The notes beneath the pieces are model-generated. The model made no database searches. It was not told where the DNA came from and was given only the letters and a program-made list of their open reading frames with translations. Source: Hepsetus odoe (taxonomy: Eukaryota; Chordata; Actinopteri; Characiformes; Hepsetidae). From it: a DNA stretch of 64,000 bases. This document shows, piece after piece, positions 37,562 through 49,432 of the stretch. Every line of letters starts with the position of its first letter. Positions within the stretch are counted from its first letter, which is position 1. Where the stretch lies: assembly GCA_017165825.1 (NCBI GenBank), contig CM029379.1:24903830-24967829 (forward strand), read 5' to 3'. Both the position numbers and the translations under genes were made by a program.

Positions 37562-37845
37562 CTGAAACAACAAAAAAACACATTCGCAGCAAAGCATTAG
37601 AAAGTTTCTCTGCAGCAAACAAGTAAGAATTACTTTCTAAAATCTGTAAAATCTAAAAAACCTTTTGGTTCTACAGCATTCAGAATTATTCCGTATCTGT
37701 AATGAATTATTCACTGACCTCTAATGATCTACTAACTACAGTAAATGATTCAGTAACTTTAGTTTAGCATCACATGATTATGACAATAAGATATTTTTCT
37801 GTAAACCGTGTTGGTTCTAATGCTGCCCCTGCATTCCAACATTAC

Positions 37846-38027
37846 CTCCTCCACATCTGGACGTCCGTCTCTATGGAGAATAGGAGGTCGGTCAGCAGGC
37901 GCTGGTGCATGTGTGACCACTTGAAGTCAGGGATGCGGAACATGGCAGAGCGACCTGAGGAGGAAGCAGAGGCTTCTCTGCTTGGGGCCGAAGGTCCGGC
38001 CGCCACTGCTTGGGACTGAGGTCCATC
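37846..38027 (-). CDS. lrba: lrba exon E11
   Basis: The 182-bp exon begins with a Ser/Ala/Pro-rich stretch and then reads MFRIPDFKWSHMHQRLLTDL, LFSIETDVQMWR, where the second conserved LRBA/NBEA block starts. Acceptor TTTCTTCAG, donor GTAATG; phase 0 in, 2 out. ETDVQMWR and SIE resemble LRBA. Confidence 0.95.
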
Positions 38028-39021
38028 CTGAAGAAACACAGTTATTATTCAAAAGTACAGAGAGGCTTCAGTGCAAGAATGCTTCAACACTGCAATAGAT
38101 AGTCATTTGGTAGCCCAGATCCCAGTAATCTACACCTAAAAATACAACCAATTAAACAGACATTTTGCCCCTGGGCTTGACTGGTTGCTTAAATGATCAA
38201 TTACCGTATGATAACTTCACAGTCAAATCACAGTTAGTGATTTGAAACAAAACGTTACTGATGTAAACCTAAATCTTATTAAGTATAAATAAGAGGGTGG
38301 GACTCTTCCGATGTTCATTATTTGCTATATTATAACAAACAAGTGAGTAAAACTGCTTACTTGCTGGATAATCAAAGTGAAAGTGACTAATTGCCATTGT
38401 GAAACACAGCACACAGTGAGACACCTCTTCTTCCTCTGCATTTCACCCATACACACATGTGCAGCTATTTAAAGCTGCCCAGGCAACAGTGATGGTGATG
38501 ATACCTCAGGGCAACATACAGGTCTAGGAAACCCAAGGCCTTCTAATCCTTCCTTGACCCTAACCACAAGGCCTCCGCTGCCCCATCACATCTACTTGCG
38601 AATGTGGTTTAGGATAAAATATGACTTACTGTCAATTATTTAGAGAGTTACAAAAAGCTGTTTTACACAGTAGTACTGATCTCAGATCAGATTTGTCTAT
38701 ATTTATGATGTCACAAAAAACTCATTTGCAAGCTCCAGATCAGCTACATTGGCTACAGATGATTGGCTACACGTATGGCTACTAGTGTTTGCGACGTTAG
38801 CTTGGTATCTAAACTAAAAGAACTCAAAGCTTGTCCTAAACTAAAAAGGCTAAATTAAGACTATTAGCACTCGACTGATTGAATACACCTGAGAGTGACT
38901 GAGGCCTGTAATTATTTATTTCAGTGAAGTGTTCCTTAATTACTCAATGTAACCAATGAGTCACCTTGGTAATTCCCAAATGATTAATGCTAGATCTAAA
39001 AAAATAAATAAATGTATATAC
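38028..39021 (-). other. Intron E10-E11
   Basis: A 994-bp intron with one SINE-B (38373-38584) and otherwise unremarkable AT-rich sequence. Confidence 0.8.
38373..38584 (-). mobile_element. SINE-B copy, divergent
   Basis: Inverse copy with AAGTGAAAGTGACTAATTGC at one end and GCCTCCGCTGCCCC at the other; the core is mutated (GCCCAGGCAACAGTGATGG). Confidence 0.78.
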
Positions 39022-40281
39022 CGTGGCTGTGGTCCCCTTCAGTTCCAGTCTCTCAGTGTCAATGGCTACGCTAGACACATCCAGTCTGGCAATTTTAATG
39101 TCTTTGATCTTCGTGTTGGAGTTCTCAGCTTGATCCTCTCCAGATTTTGGAGCATCTTCTGCCTCTATGCTGTGACCAGCCTCCACTCTGGAGCCAACAT
39201 CGGCGCTGGTTCCCACCTCTGAACTGGGAGCCAAATTTGTCTCTTCCCCAGAAACAGAAGCCTCTGTTGATTGCTGTGTCTCTGTAGGCTCCATGCTGGG
39301 ATCTTCTGACTTCACCTCTTCTTCAGCCTCACATTTCCGTTCCTCCTGTTTTCTGATCTTCTTATTTCCCTCTTCGTCATCTCCATCCTCCTCTCCTGGT
39401 GAAGCTGCAGCTGAGACAAAGGAGGATTCCTCCATACTGTCATCACTGGCTTTGACCACTTCACTAGAGGAGGAAACATCGACTAGATCTTCGCTGTAAA
39501 CTGCAGATACACCGGCTGCACTGGTTTGCTCTGCATCTTCATCTTTATCTTTTTCATCTTTCTCAGACTTTTTAACTTCTTCCCCTGCTTCTGCTGTATC
39601 CAAACAGGGCTCATATGGGGCACCTTTAACTTTCACGTCTTCTGTTTCAGCTTCTCCTGCATCCTCTATTTTAGCATCTTCTGAAACGTTTTCAGCATTT
39701 GGTTCCTGTTCAGATTCCTTACCAGTTTCTGGTGTTTCAACTTTGGTTTCTTTGCTCTCAAGGTCATCTGCTTCAGCTTTAGCCTCACTAACTGCTTCAG
39801 TGTTCTTACAGTCCTCACTGTCTGTTTTCTCTTTAGAAGTTTCAGCCTTTTTTGCAATGTCGGGTTCCGCAACCACTTTGTCAGCTCTAGCATCATTTGC
39901 TTCAGTTTCAGCTTTAGTCTTCACCTCACTGTCTCCTGTCGAATCTTTTGGTGTATCTGGTTCAGCTTCATTTGTTTGCTCTTCCTCTTTTGCCTCTTCT
40001 TCTTCAGCCCTGGCTAAAATGTTGGACACCGTGATGGAAGCTTGTGTCCGCTCCAGTTCCCCTGTGTCTCTGGGCCCAGCCTGCTGCTCCACATGCAGCT
40101 CAATTACTGTAGAAGGAGCAGATTCAACAGGAAGTTCTCCATTGGTCCTGGACTGGATCTCAGAGTTCTTGCTGGTTCCCGAAATTGTTCTAATTCTGGT
40201 TCCAGAACCTTCCTCAGAACCCATGGCCTGGTACTCACGGAACATTCGGGACAGGTTCTCTTTGTGCTCTTCAAAGGAGAC
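39022..40281 (-). CDS. lrba: lrba exon E10, long acidic linker exon
   Basis: This 1,260-bp exon (exactly 420 codons, phase 0 to 0) starts VSFEEHKENLSRMFREYQ, continues into a long Glu/Lys/Ser/Thr/Ala-rich, probably disordered region, and ends with IARLDVSSVAIDTERLELK, an LRBA signature. Acceptor CTCCACAG and donor GTATAT are clear. The acidic stretch has no recognisable domain and many EAE/KTE-like repeats. LRBA has a poorly conserved, disordered linker at this place, so length and composition differ freely between species. The opposite strand also carries a 186-codon open frame that is a composition shadow. Confidence 0.95.
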
Positions 40282-40327
40282 CTGTGGAGACAGTTATGTA
40301 TAATGTATAAGTCTAGGTTCATTATTT

Positions 40328-40530
40328 ACATTTATGGCATTTAGCAGACGCTCTTATCCAGAGCGACTTCCATGTCCTATTTACAGGGACAGTCCCCCCT
40401 GGAGACACTCAGGCTTAAGGGTCTTGCTCAGGGACCCAGTGGTGGTAGTGCTAGAGGTGGGATTCCAACCTGGGACCTCTTGAGCCATAGATCCATAGGC
40501 AAGTACCCTACCACTAGACCACCACCACCC
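40328..40530 (-). mobile_element. SINE-A copy
   Basis: Inverse copy starting TTTATGGCATTTAGCAGACG and ending with CTACCACTAGACCACCACC, 46 bases upstream (coding sense) of E10's acceptor region. Confidence 0.9.
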
Positions 40531-40732
40531 TTATTAAGGGGTTTCTGCAATAATTTACATTTAATAACACGAATAACTTCACAATTACACAATTAAGGAC
40601 AATCAGTTCACATTTAATGAGCCTTAAAACTGAACTTTTAGAGGTGAACCATATTGCAAAAATAAAATCCCCAAAAAATCCAAAAGTCAAAAAATTCCAC
40701 CCAATCTTTCCTTGATCAAAAGTAAACTCAAA

Positions 40733-40892
40733 CCCGTGCAGCAGTGGGCAGCTATTGAAAGCGCCCGGGGAGCAGTGATGGGGACGGTACCTTGCTCAAG
40801 GGTACCTCAGGGCAACCTATTGGGAAGGGGTTTGAACCCCCGATCCTCCGATCATGCGGCTAACGCCCTAACCGCTAGGCCACCGCTGCCCC
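40733..40892 (-). mobile_element. SINE-B copy
   Basis: Inverse copy: AGCGCCCGGGGAGCAGTGAT core and head CCCTAACCGCTAGGCCACCG; the tail end is shortened. Confidence 0.86.
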
Positions 40893-41859
40893 ACATGAAC
40901 CTACAGGTGTAGATGCATGTTAATGTGGCAGATGTAAATTCGGTCGCTTCAACACCCCGGGACATTTGAACTACTCTTAAGCTGTGTGATGTAGCCGTTT
41001 AAACACATCTGTCTCTCCAAGTCACATTCAAGAGCCAAAATCCCTCTCAGTGTTTTGGCAGGGCCTCCTGCTGATCTGTTTATGAGTGAGTCCGCCCTCT
41101 GGAGCGCCACCTCCTAATACAGCACCTTCAGCTTATCCTCTGATGGGAGTTTCTCCTCCGAGTGTAATTTTAATTACATATTCTGTTATATGCTTAAGTA
41201 TATTTCACCTCGTTGCTTCTCCTAAACTCTCGCTACAACGCTGCATTTCCGCGTGTGATCCATGTTGGCGACAAGACTCTTTAGAAAGAGAATCATTCTA
41301 AAAAGTCTCGCTTTGTTAAACCTGATGCCATCTAACTGGACTGCGTTTTTCTTTTTGCGTGTACGAGCTGCTTTGCAAATGACCACACAGTGATCGGATT
41401 TCATTCTGACCAGAGATATATTTGAGTATAATTCACGTTGCAAAAATCTGATGCAATACTGATTCAAGTTACATGAATTAACACGGTGTAAACAGGGTCT
41501 CTGAGTCAAAAGAAATTTGAATAAAACTACAGCACGACTTTGATCTTGTGAGCGATAATGGGAACTTCAGTGGGATCAGCGTTCTGCACTCAGTAATGCA
41601 CAAATAAATCACGGATTGCAAATTGACATCGGCCGCGGAAAAAAAATAAATAAAAAAAAAACAACATCTCCCATTAAAATTATTAATGATGACTGCGTCC
41701 AGTACGGCCAAATAAATCAAACAAGCTCAATAATAACCGGTGAAGTTGCGACACAAACACACCCTGGAGTGATTTATAAACGACAGCTATGGATAATCTA
41801 CTGCATAAATGTCTCTATAAACAATCGCAGCAGAGAAAAGGGTGAGGTGAAGGGCTGGT

Positions 41860-42260
41860 TCTCTCTCAGGCACCAATTACCAGCCGACAGTGGAGGCCTT
41901 TTGCAGATGTAGCAAAGACTCCCCCTCCAAACCCATCTCATTTACGGCCCTCCATTTATCACAGGCACAACACAGACAGAAAGTCAAACGCACCGCTGGG
42001 AGAAACAGAAATAACAGCAGCAAATTCACACAGAAACACAGCGTGGACCTGCGGACATTTGCATTTAGGCAAGAAAGGCCCCGATTATTCCTAATTAATT
42101 TGCCGTTATTGTCTTAAATTAGCCCGCTTGCTGGCTGGGCAGGTCATTAATCTTCTCAGGGGTGTGATTGGTAATCCATAGCTGTTATAGCTGGACAGAC
42201 AGCCTTTAAGTGCCCTGCTAGCTGCTAGCTTCTCTCCAACTGAAAATCACTACATAAGCA
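41860..42260. promoter_or_regulatory. Candidate conserved noncoding element
   Basis: A repeat-free stretch of balanced composition in the largest intron with several homeodomain-type cores (CACCAATTACC, CCTAATTAATTTGCC, CATTAATCTTC) and TTTGCATTTAGG. LRBA introns are known to carry regulatory elements of the nested developmental gene MAB21L2, so this is a plausible enhancer, unproven. Confidence 0.3.
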
Positions 42261-42870
42261 TGGCCGTTAGTTCAAGCTTAATTTGAAGTCTAACATTTAG
42301 CCATTAAAGGCAGACCGTGAGATTCTCAACCAGCAAAAAGTGACACCACTTAACCCAGTTTTTCTCAAACTTCTTTAATTGAAAACCTCCTAAGTACATA
42401 TTAACTGCCGCTGCGTTTCACCGGTGACCCCCCAAACCCCACTACAAGATCGAAAACGCTTTAAGTGAGCTTGAGCTATGATTGGTTGGCTCATATATTA
42501 TTATTTTATGGCCCTATCCCCTTTGTGTGCTCCCACTTCAAGAGCTGTAAAAATATTACAATATATAGCTAGAAACATGAGCAAGCTAAACTTCAGCAAG
42601 CAACCATTTCCTACAGCAGGACTGATCTCAGATCAGATTCCTCCACATTTTAAAGTGTTTCTAGAGGAGTGCTCCTCCTCCTGAAGTGTGGAAAAAAAAA
42701 AAAAAGACCCTCTTGGGACACAAGTCTGTGCCACCTCAATGAAGAGTTGGATTAGCGGTGGCTTACGGTTTGGATGACTATTGATAGCACTGGCAATAAA
42801 GACTGAAGAAGCTAAATTTAGGTCCAAACATGATCGCCCACATTTCGGGGAGCTCTGTTGATCCAAACTG

Positions 42871-43110
42871 GTGCTGCGCTGGCCTAGTGGTTAGGGAGTT
42901 GCCCCAGATCGGAAGATTGTGGCTTCGATTCCCTCGCCAGAGGGTTGCCCTGAGGTACCCTTGAGCAAGGTACCGTCCTCATCACTGCTCCCCGGGCGCT
43001 TGCAATAGCTGCCCTCTGCTGCACGTGTGTATGGGTGAAACGCAGAGGTTGAATTCCGTTGTCTTGTGCTGTGCTGCATTTCACAATGACGAGGATAGTC
43101 ACTTTCACTT
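42871..43110 (+). mobile_element. SINE-B copy
   Basis: Forward, nearly complete: head GCGCTGGCCTAGTGGTTAGG, core TTGAGCAAGGTACCG, tail TTTCACAATGACGAGGATAG. Confidence 0.9.
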
Positions 43111-43709
43111 TTTTCACATTACTTAAATTCCATTCCAGATTATTTTATGCAAGTAAATGCATTTAATGGCCTGCAACTGAGAAATGCACCATGCTGACTT
43201 GTAAAGAAAGTGACTTAAATAGCATTCCATTCCTCCAAGCATTTTTAACTTTTAAAAAGATACTTTGTCGTGCATTATTTCAGTCTCGTTCCAATGTAAA
43301 TGAAATGCTCGCTATAAATGGCCCCATCGGACATGCTTTATTTGCATTTAAACCCGTTTAAAACATTCAAGCTTTTCCCCTCTCACTGCACTGGCACAGT
43401 AACAGCACAGCCCTACGTCATGCGAGAAGCATGTGTGTGTATTGTGGGGATGGGGTTACCACCCGAAAAAAAAACAAGGGGTATGCTGTATGAACGTGGT
43501 TTCTGGAGCTCCTTTAATGCACGGGCGGGTGGGCTTGTGCATCAGCTTCGGTCTAATCAAATTTAACTCTGATTCAGATTCGCAGTAAAGAAAAAAAAAA
43601 AGGAAAAAAAAAAATTGCTCCCTTCAAAAACAAAGTGACCGCCATCACAGTATCAGTTTGACGTCTGGTGGCCAAATACATACAGCGTAACGCAAATCAC
43701 CTCCCTACA

Positions 43710-43711
<2 letters not shown>

Positions 43712-43758
<47 letters not shown>
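43712..43758. repeat. (CA)n microsatellite
   Basis: CA run of about 45 bases after GCGCGCA. Confidence 0.93.
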
Positions 43759-43760
<2 letters not shown>

Positions 43761-44112
43761 GTAATGTACAGTGGAGGGCACTTAGCCTTATATTACTGTG
43801 TAATACAATTTAGACTGTTGTAAAACAACCACTTTCACTTGTGCCTGATGTCCAAGAACTCAAACCGTAATAAAATCCAAGTCTATGTCACACGACACTG
43901 TCGTCATCTATTGGACACGGTGAACATGCGGATAATCACACAAGCCTGCTGATCTGGCATCTGTAGAGGTTTCTGTCTATGCTCCACCACTGCAAGGACT
44001 TTAATCTTTTTATTATCATTATAACTATAATTATTTTTCAAAATAATAAATACAATTTTGTATGTAATGAACATGATGCATAAAAATTTCTGATCCACAC
44101 CTTAGTCCTTTA

Positions 44113-44325
44113 GGGGGCAGCGCTGGCCTAGTGGTTAGGGAGTCGCCCCAGATCGGAAGATTGTGGGTTCGATTCCCTAACCAGTGGGCTGCCCTGAGGT
44201 ACTCTTGAGCAAGGTCCCGTCCCAGTCACTGCTCCCCGGGCGCATTCAGGGGGTGCTCCCCTGCTGCACGTGTGTGTATGGGTGAAACGTCGAGGTTGAA
44301 TTTCATGTGTTCTTTTTTTTTTTCA
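44113..44325 (+). mobile_element. SINE-B copy
   Basis: Forward copy: GGGGGCAGCGCTGGCCTAGT head, GATTGTGGGTTCGATTCCC B-box region, tail lost into a T-run near 44310-44322. Confidence 0.88.
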
Positions 44326-47290
44326 CTTTATATTTTGTAAGGATGTAAAATCACCTTTTTGGTGCGAAACCTGTATTGCAGCTCAAGCATACGGAGCAGA
44401 TGAAATAAAAACAAACGCTTCACTGTGACAACGTTCAAAGTGCCCAAAGATACAAGGTGCCTAGATAAAGAGGCTCCAACCGCTCAGCATTCAGCATCGC
44501 CTTACTGAACCTGCTTCATGTATTAAGTTAGTTCATACGTAGGTCACTGCGTGGCTTAATCAACTGAAAACTGTCCTCTGAAACTGGTCAGGTTCAAAAA
44601 CATTGTCCTTCAGAAATCTGACATACTGGAGTATTATAACTGTTATCATCATTTTGTTAGCCTGCTAAAAGAAATTACATTTGAATGAGTCTGCGTTTGG
44701 GACAAGAACAGCAACGGATTTTACATAAAAGCTCAAGTTAAAGCAAAACCTTTTCACACACACTAATGTGGTCTGGAATGAAAGTCCAGAACCTGATCTT
44801 TTTACACTCACATTACTCAGACCCAAGTACAGCTATTGCCATCTAAGGGTTCAACCCCTGATCTGAGATCAGGCCAGAACAGATTACAGTGTAGATCAAT
44901 AGATGGCATGCGACCACAAAAGTGGAGGAGGGCTCCACAGGAGAGCTCTAATTGGATTAGCTAATGCAATTAAACCTCTGCCCCCAAAAAATCAATGTTG
45001 TGTGCAGACAAAATCCAGGTATTCCGTTAAAAAAAAAAAAAAAAAAAACACATCACGGCATTACCTACTCCAGACACACAGGGTTCTTGGAAAGAGAACA
45101 AAAAAGGGGGGGAAAAAATCAGCGCTGCGGTGGCTCTAACAGGGAGTAAATTGAGACCACATGAGGACAGAGGCCAACCTTAACGAGCATCAGTATAAAA
45201 TGAACGTGGACAGGCCAAAAAGGCTGCATAATAATACTACTACTAATAATGCTTCATGTTAAAGGAGTCGCCATGGAAACAGGTGAATAAAAACTAAATG
45301 GCAGACCCAATCCAAGTTTTGAATTAAACAAAGTAAACAATAATCAACATAAAAATAAAAAAAAAAAAATCAACAAATGCAAAGATTAACACTTACGACA
45401 AAGACTACGGAATGGTGCCGATGGTAAAATAGTGAAACTGAAGAGATATCTCCGTGTGTGGGGGGGGGGGGGGTGACTATTTTGCTTTACTTTCAGGCCC
45501 AGATCTTCTCTAAAACTCTGGGAAAACGATGTCTCAGGCGTCAGGCAGCATCTTCAGAACCATTCCATGTAGGAACTTTGTGAGGGGGTTTCACAGAAGG
45601 CCTGGTTCCTTTCACCACCCCTTTCAAAAAAAGACTTCAAAAGAATAATACAGATATATCCTGGACGGCTGTGTTTTTGTTGTAAACATTTCATGATGAA
45701 TAATCAATGAATTTTCCGAAAAATGATTTCTCCTCTGAGAACACGTTTCATTGAACGGCTCTTGGAACAGCTTAATGGAAAAGCTTCATGACTTTGACCT
45801 CGTATCCATAAATGCAGACTCATAACAGTTGCTAAGCCAGTTAAGCCAACTTTGGAAAACCGCCAGGTTGGTGTAAAGGAATAGAAACCTCTCCTTTAGC
45901 CAGGAACACACCTCATGCGGTCTAAAAATAGAGCCTGAAACAGTTGAAGTAGCGAACTGTCGAACGGAACGGGTTTCTGCGCTAGTAACCAGGAACGGCC
46001 TGCTCTGTCATGTACCGTGAATGACATCTAATTGTGGTCCTTATCTCCGGTCCGTGTCCGAGTCCTCCCCGTCCTTTGTGCGGCTGCGGGTGTACGGTTG
46101 CTCGTAAGGCTTTACTCAATAAAGATTGGCAGTCTGACCACCTCTATCTTTACAAGCAGCGCTGCAATATTGAAACACCTTGTCCTGCCGATCCATACTA
46201 TTGCTGTCTGTCAAGCGCAGAGACTCCGTGGAGAAAAGGCCCAACTGTGCTGTGGGCAAATGAATATACAGCAGGGCCGCTGACACGTGAACGGTCCATC
46301 GGCCGCGAAGCGTACATTTCTGCAGATGGGATCGATTGAATATTTCTTTAATATTTCCGTGTCCTACACAAACAGGAGAGATGAATGTGCTGTGGGCAGA
46401 GTGGGCCACCGTCTCCCCTCCACTGTTTTCTACTTGTTTATCACTAAGGTTTAATATCGTAACTCCTATTATTATTGCTTTTATTATCCCATTAATTTTT
46501 TGGCCATTATTTTCAAACAGCACTTCATTCTATTCATCCACACACACAGTGAACACCAGGCTGTTCTCATGACGTTCCTCACAGAGGAACCGAATAGCGC
46601 TGAGTGTGTGTTAGTCTAAAGGACGCTCAGTCCTCTGAAGGAAGTCGTCCTGCACTGGCCGTACTCATTTGTGTGCAGCACTGGAACAGGGGCACCTTGG
46701 AAAGGTGGTGGTGTCAGCATGAACACCTGCAGAAACATCTGTCCTTCTTGCAAACCAGAGCAAAACACCCACACACACACACACACACCTGAACATGAAA
46801 TACAGGCGCCTTTGATTTTTGCACTCTCAAACAAAGTCAAGTCAATGCTGTGCCTTTAAATGCTTTAACAGAGAATAACAAACAAATAAATAAATAAATA
46901 AAATAATAAATAAACAAACAATTTAGACATGTATATGCTTTTTACATGCAGTAAATAAAATGTTTCTCACTCTAGAACGTGTACATTAACCGACGACTGT
47001 ATAAACTCACAACGTCCCGATAAATGACGGCGAAATCTGCAGACACCACCGTGGATCGCTTTTTGTTTACAGAGCAATTAAATGACATGGAATATGTTCA
47101 TATAAGAAGAAAAAGAAGAAAAGTAAACGAGGTGTGACTGTGGATTCCTTAACGTGTGTTTATTATCCGTCACACTGATACGTGCAGATTATATGCATAT
47201 TCATTGTTCCCAGGCTGTATGATGCATTATGCCAATAAAAGTGGGTCATGAATATTAATGAGCATTAAAACAGGCCTGTGCGGTAGAAGG

Positions 47291-47308
47291 ACACCTGTAA
47301 TCAGGTGT
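47291..47308. promoter_or_regulatory. Inverted E-box pair (candidate site)
   Basis: ACACCTG TAAT CAGGTGT is a perfect 7-base inverted repeat around a TAAT. It lies in a unique stretch rich in AT homeobox-like motifs (GCATTATGC, GAATATTAATGAG) in the E9-E10 intron. Function is only inferred. Confidence 0.3.
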
Positions 47309-47585
47309 GGCTTCAGGTGAAACGCTGCTCAGCAGCCAATAAGCCGCACGCGCCGTTTAAACACGGTAACACTGCCGTACGCACAGTGTACTGCATGTCC
47401 GACAGGCTCTAATTATTTATATTTATATTTATTTTATACAAAAGCTACTTCAGACCCGGATTTTTCTCCCCCTCACACAGGAACTTCAACGGCTTATTGC
47501 GCAGAACAAAAACCAAACCCACTTCGTCCGATTCTGAAAAACAGGCTGATGTTGATTGTTGATGTAATCGCCCCAAAAGGGAGTT

Positions 47586-48206
47586 ACCCTCACTCACACC
47601 TCCCTTCTTCTTCTCTTCCTTTATTCCTCTACTCTTTTCCCCTGTCTCTCCCTCATATTCCCCAGCTCTCATTCCTTTCACTCCCTCCGTCTCTTTTACG
47701 CTCTCTCGTCTCCCTTTCTCTCTTTAGTCTTGGCCTTTCTCTCTTCCTCTCACTCATCTATCGTCCCCTTCTCTCCTTCCTCTCTGCCTTTGTTTGTCTT
47801 TAGTTGCTGATTTTCACTCCCTTCTTCCTTTTGTCTCACCCTCCCTCTTACTACTTACCCTCTGCATTTACCCTTTCTCTCTTCCTTCTTCTTCCCTTCC
47901 TCTGGACTCTTTTCCTTTTTCTATCCCTTTTCTGCCTTTCTCCCCCCCCCATTCTCTCTTTTCTCTCTGCCTTCCCTTTCCCTCTCTCTATTCCCATTTT
48001 TTCTCTTCCCTCTTTACTCCCTGCCTTTCAATTTTTCATCTCAACCCTTCTCAATTTCTTTCTTCCTTGACTGTCCCCTCATCCTTTCTTTACTCTGCCT
48101 TTCCCTTTCTTTCTCTTCCCCCTTCTTTTCTCGCCCTCCCTCCCTCACACATGCTCTTGCGTTTACACACCTTCACCTTCATTCCATCTCTCCCTCACAC
48201 ACACAA
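47586..48206. repeat. Polypyrimidine tract
   Basis: About 620 bases of almost purely C/T sequence on the plus strand with few A and very few G, in TCCC/CTTT-type low-complexity order, followed by the (CA)n at 48211. The long open frames here are caused by the composition. Confidence 0.9.
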
Positions 48207-48208
48207 AA

Positions 48209-48210
<2 letters not shown>

Positions 48211-48276
<66 letters not shown>
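48211..48276. repeat. (CA)33 microsatellite
   Basis: An uninterrupted 66-base CA repeat directly after the polypyrimidine tract. Confidence 0.95.
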
Positions 48277-48277
<1 letters not shown>

Positions 48278-48284
48278 CCCCCGC

Positions 48285-48640
48285 AGCTGTGAAAAGGAGC
48301 GCTACAGTGACAAACAGCTCTCCTGCTCCGAACTTGGCAGGAAATCTATCACACCGGACAATAAAATTGCAATTGAGTTTCTTTAGCTCTTTTTTTTATA
48401 TATAGCGTGTATCTCGCAGGCTCGGCCCTGCTGCCCCTTAACAATTCACACACACTGGGACCCCCTATTTCCTCATAAAAGGAAAAAAAAAGCTAAAAAG
48501 GAGAAAAAAAAGCAATGTTTTTAGATTACACCAGAGCCGAACGAGCATGAGCCGCATTAATCTTGTGCAATTACAGAGAAGAAAGAAATTACACACCAAG
48601 CCCTACGCAAAGAGATCCGCTGAAGGAAAGGAGGTACGGC
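48285..48640. promoter_or_regulatory. Candidate conserved noncoding element
   Basis: Unique sequence after the CA array with CACACCGGACAATAAAATTG, CGCATTAATCTTGTGCAATT and AGAAATTACACACC. It shares CATTAATCTT with the 42-kb candidate. Function is inferred from motif density only. Confidence 0.28.
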
Positions 48641-48962
48641 AGCAACTCTCAGAGCTGAAATACGTTATCTCCACTGACCACATCCCGACACTGCAAATTA
48701 AAATACTGCTCCAAATATTATATTAGGACTATTTCACCACTTAACATGTCATATAAAATCAGAGACTGAACTAAGACCATTCAGCACACTCTCGTTGTGA
48801 CAGAACGCAGTGACAGACAGGACAGTTGCAGCCTAGTGATCAGAGACAAGGTACAGCGATCCACAGGTCATGGGATCAAGTTTTAGACCCCTGTACCACT
48901 TATTTAACCTATTAAGAGTATAACATTACATTTTTTGCCAATATTTTTTATAGGATAGTTAT

Positions 48963-49347
48963 AAGAAAAATCTAAATCAAATCAATATTTGGTGTTTCTA
49001 CCTTTTGCCTTCAAAGCAGCATCAGTTCTTCTGGCCCCCACAGAGCCCTGATCTCAGCATCATCCAGTGTGTCTGGATTACATGAAGAGACAGAAGGATG
49101 TGAGGAGCTACATCCACAGAAGATCTGGGGTTAGTTCTCCAAGATGTTTGGAACAACCTACCAGCGGAGTTCCTTCAAAAACTGTATGCAAGTGTACCTA
49201 AAAGAATTGATGCTGTTTTGAAGGCAAAGGGTGGCCACACCAAATATTGATTTGATTCTTTTGTTCATTGATGATAATAAATGATGAACACTTCCATTTC
49301 TGAAAGCATTCTTTGTTTACAGCATTTTTTCACACCTGCCTAAAACT

Positions 49348-49348
<1 letters not shown>
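48963..49348. mobile_element. Tc1-type element fragment, same terminal family
   Basis: It shares the AAATCTAAATCAAATCAATA subterminal text with the fold-back elements, but its centre is transposase-derived (CCCTGATCTCAGCATCATCC, the SPDLNIIQ-type motif of this family) rather than the fold-back centre. The left terminal repeat is missing; the right ends CACACCTGCCTAAAACTT. Confidence 0.78.
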
Positions 49349-49351
<3 letters not shown>

Positions 49352-49393
<42 letters not shown>

Positions 49394-49432
49394 TATATAT
49401 AAAATATATATACACACACACACACACACACA
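49352..49432. repeat. (TA)n/(CA)n microsatellite
   Basis: TA repeats interrupted by AAA, then CA repeats, next to the Tc1-type fragment. Confidence 0.9.

Noticed and set aside
39743..40303. A 186-codon plus-strand frame opposite lrba E10
   Set aside because: It is the antisense of the acidic exon (Ser/Ala/Leu-rich mirror of Glu/Ala/Lys codons), with no homology.
42885..42935. tRNA-like sequence with A-box and B-box (also at other SINE copies)
   Set aside because: Part of repeated SINE heads; the cloverleaf is incomplete, and the copies sit inside SINE bodies. Not tRNA genes.
47794..48405. A 203-codon plus-strand frame rich in Ser, Leu, Pro and Phe
   Set aside because: Caused by the polypyrimidine tract and CA repeat.
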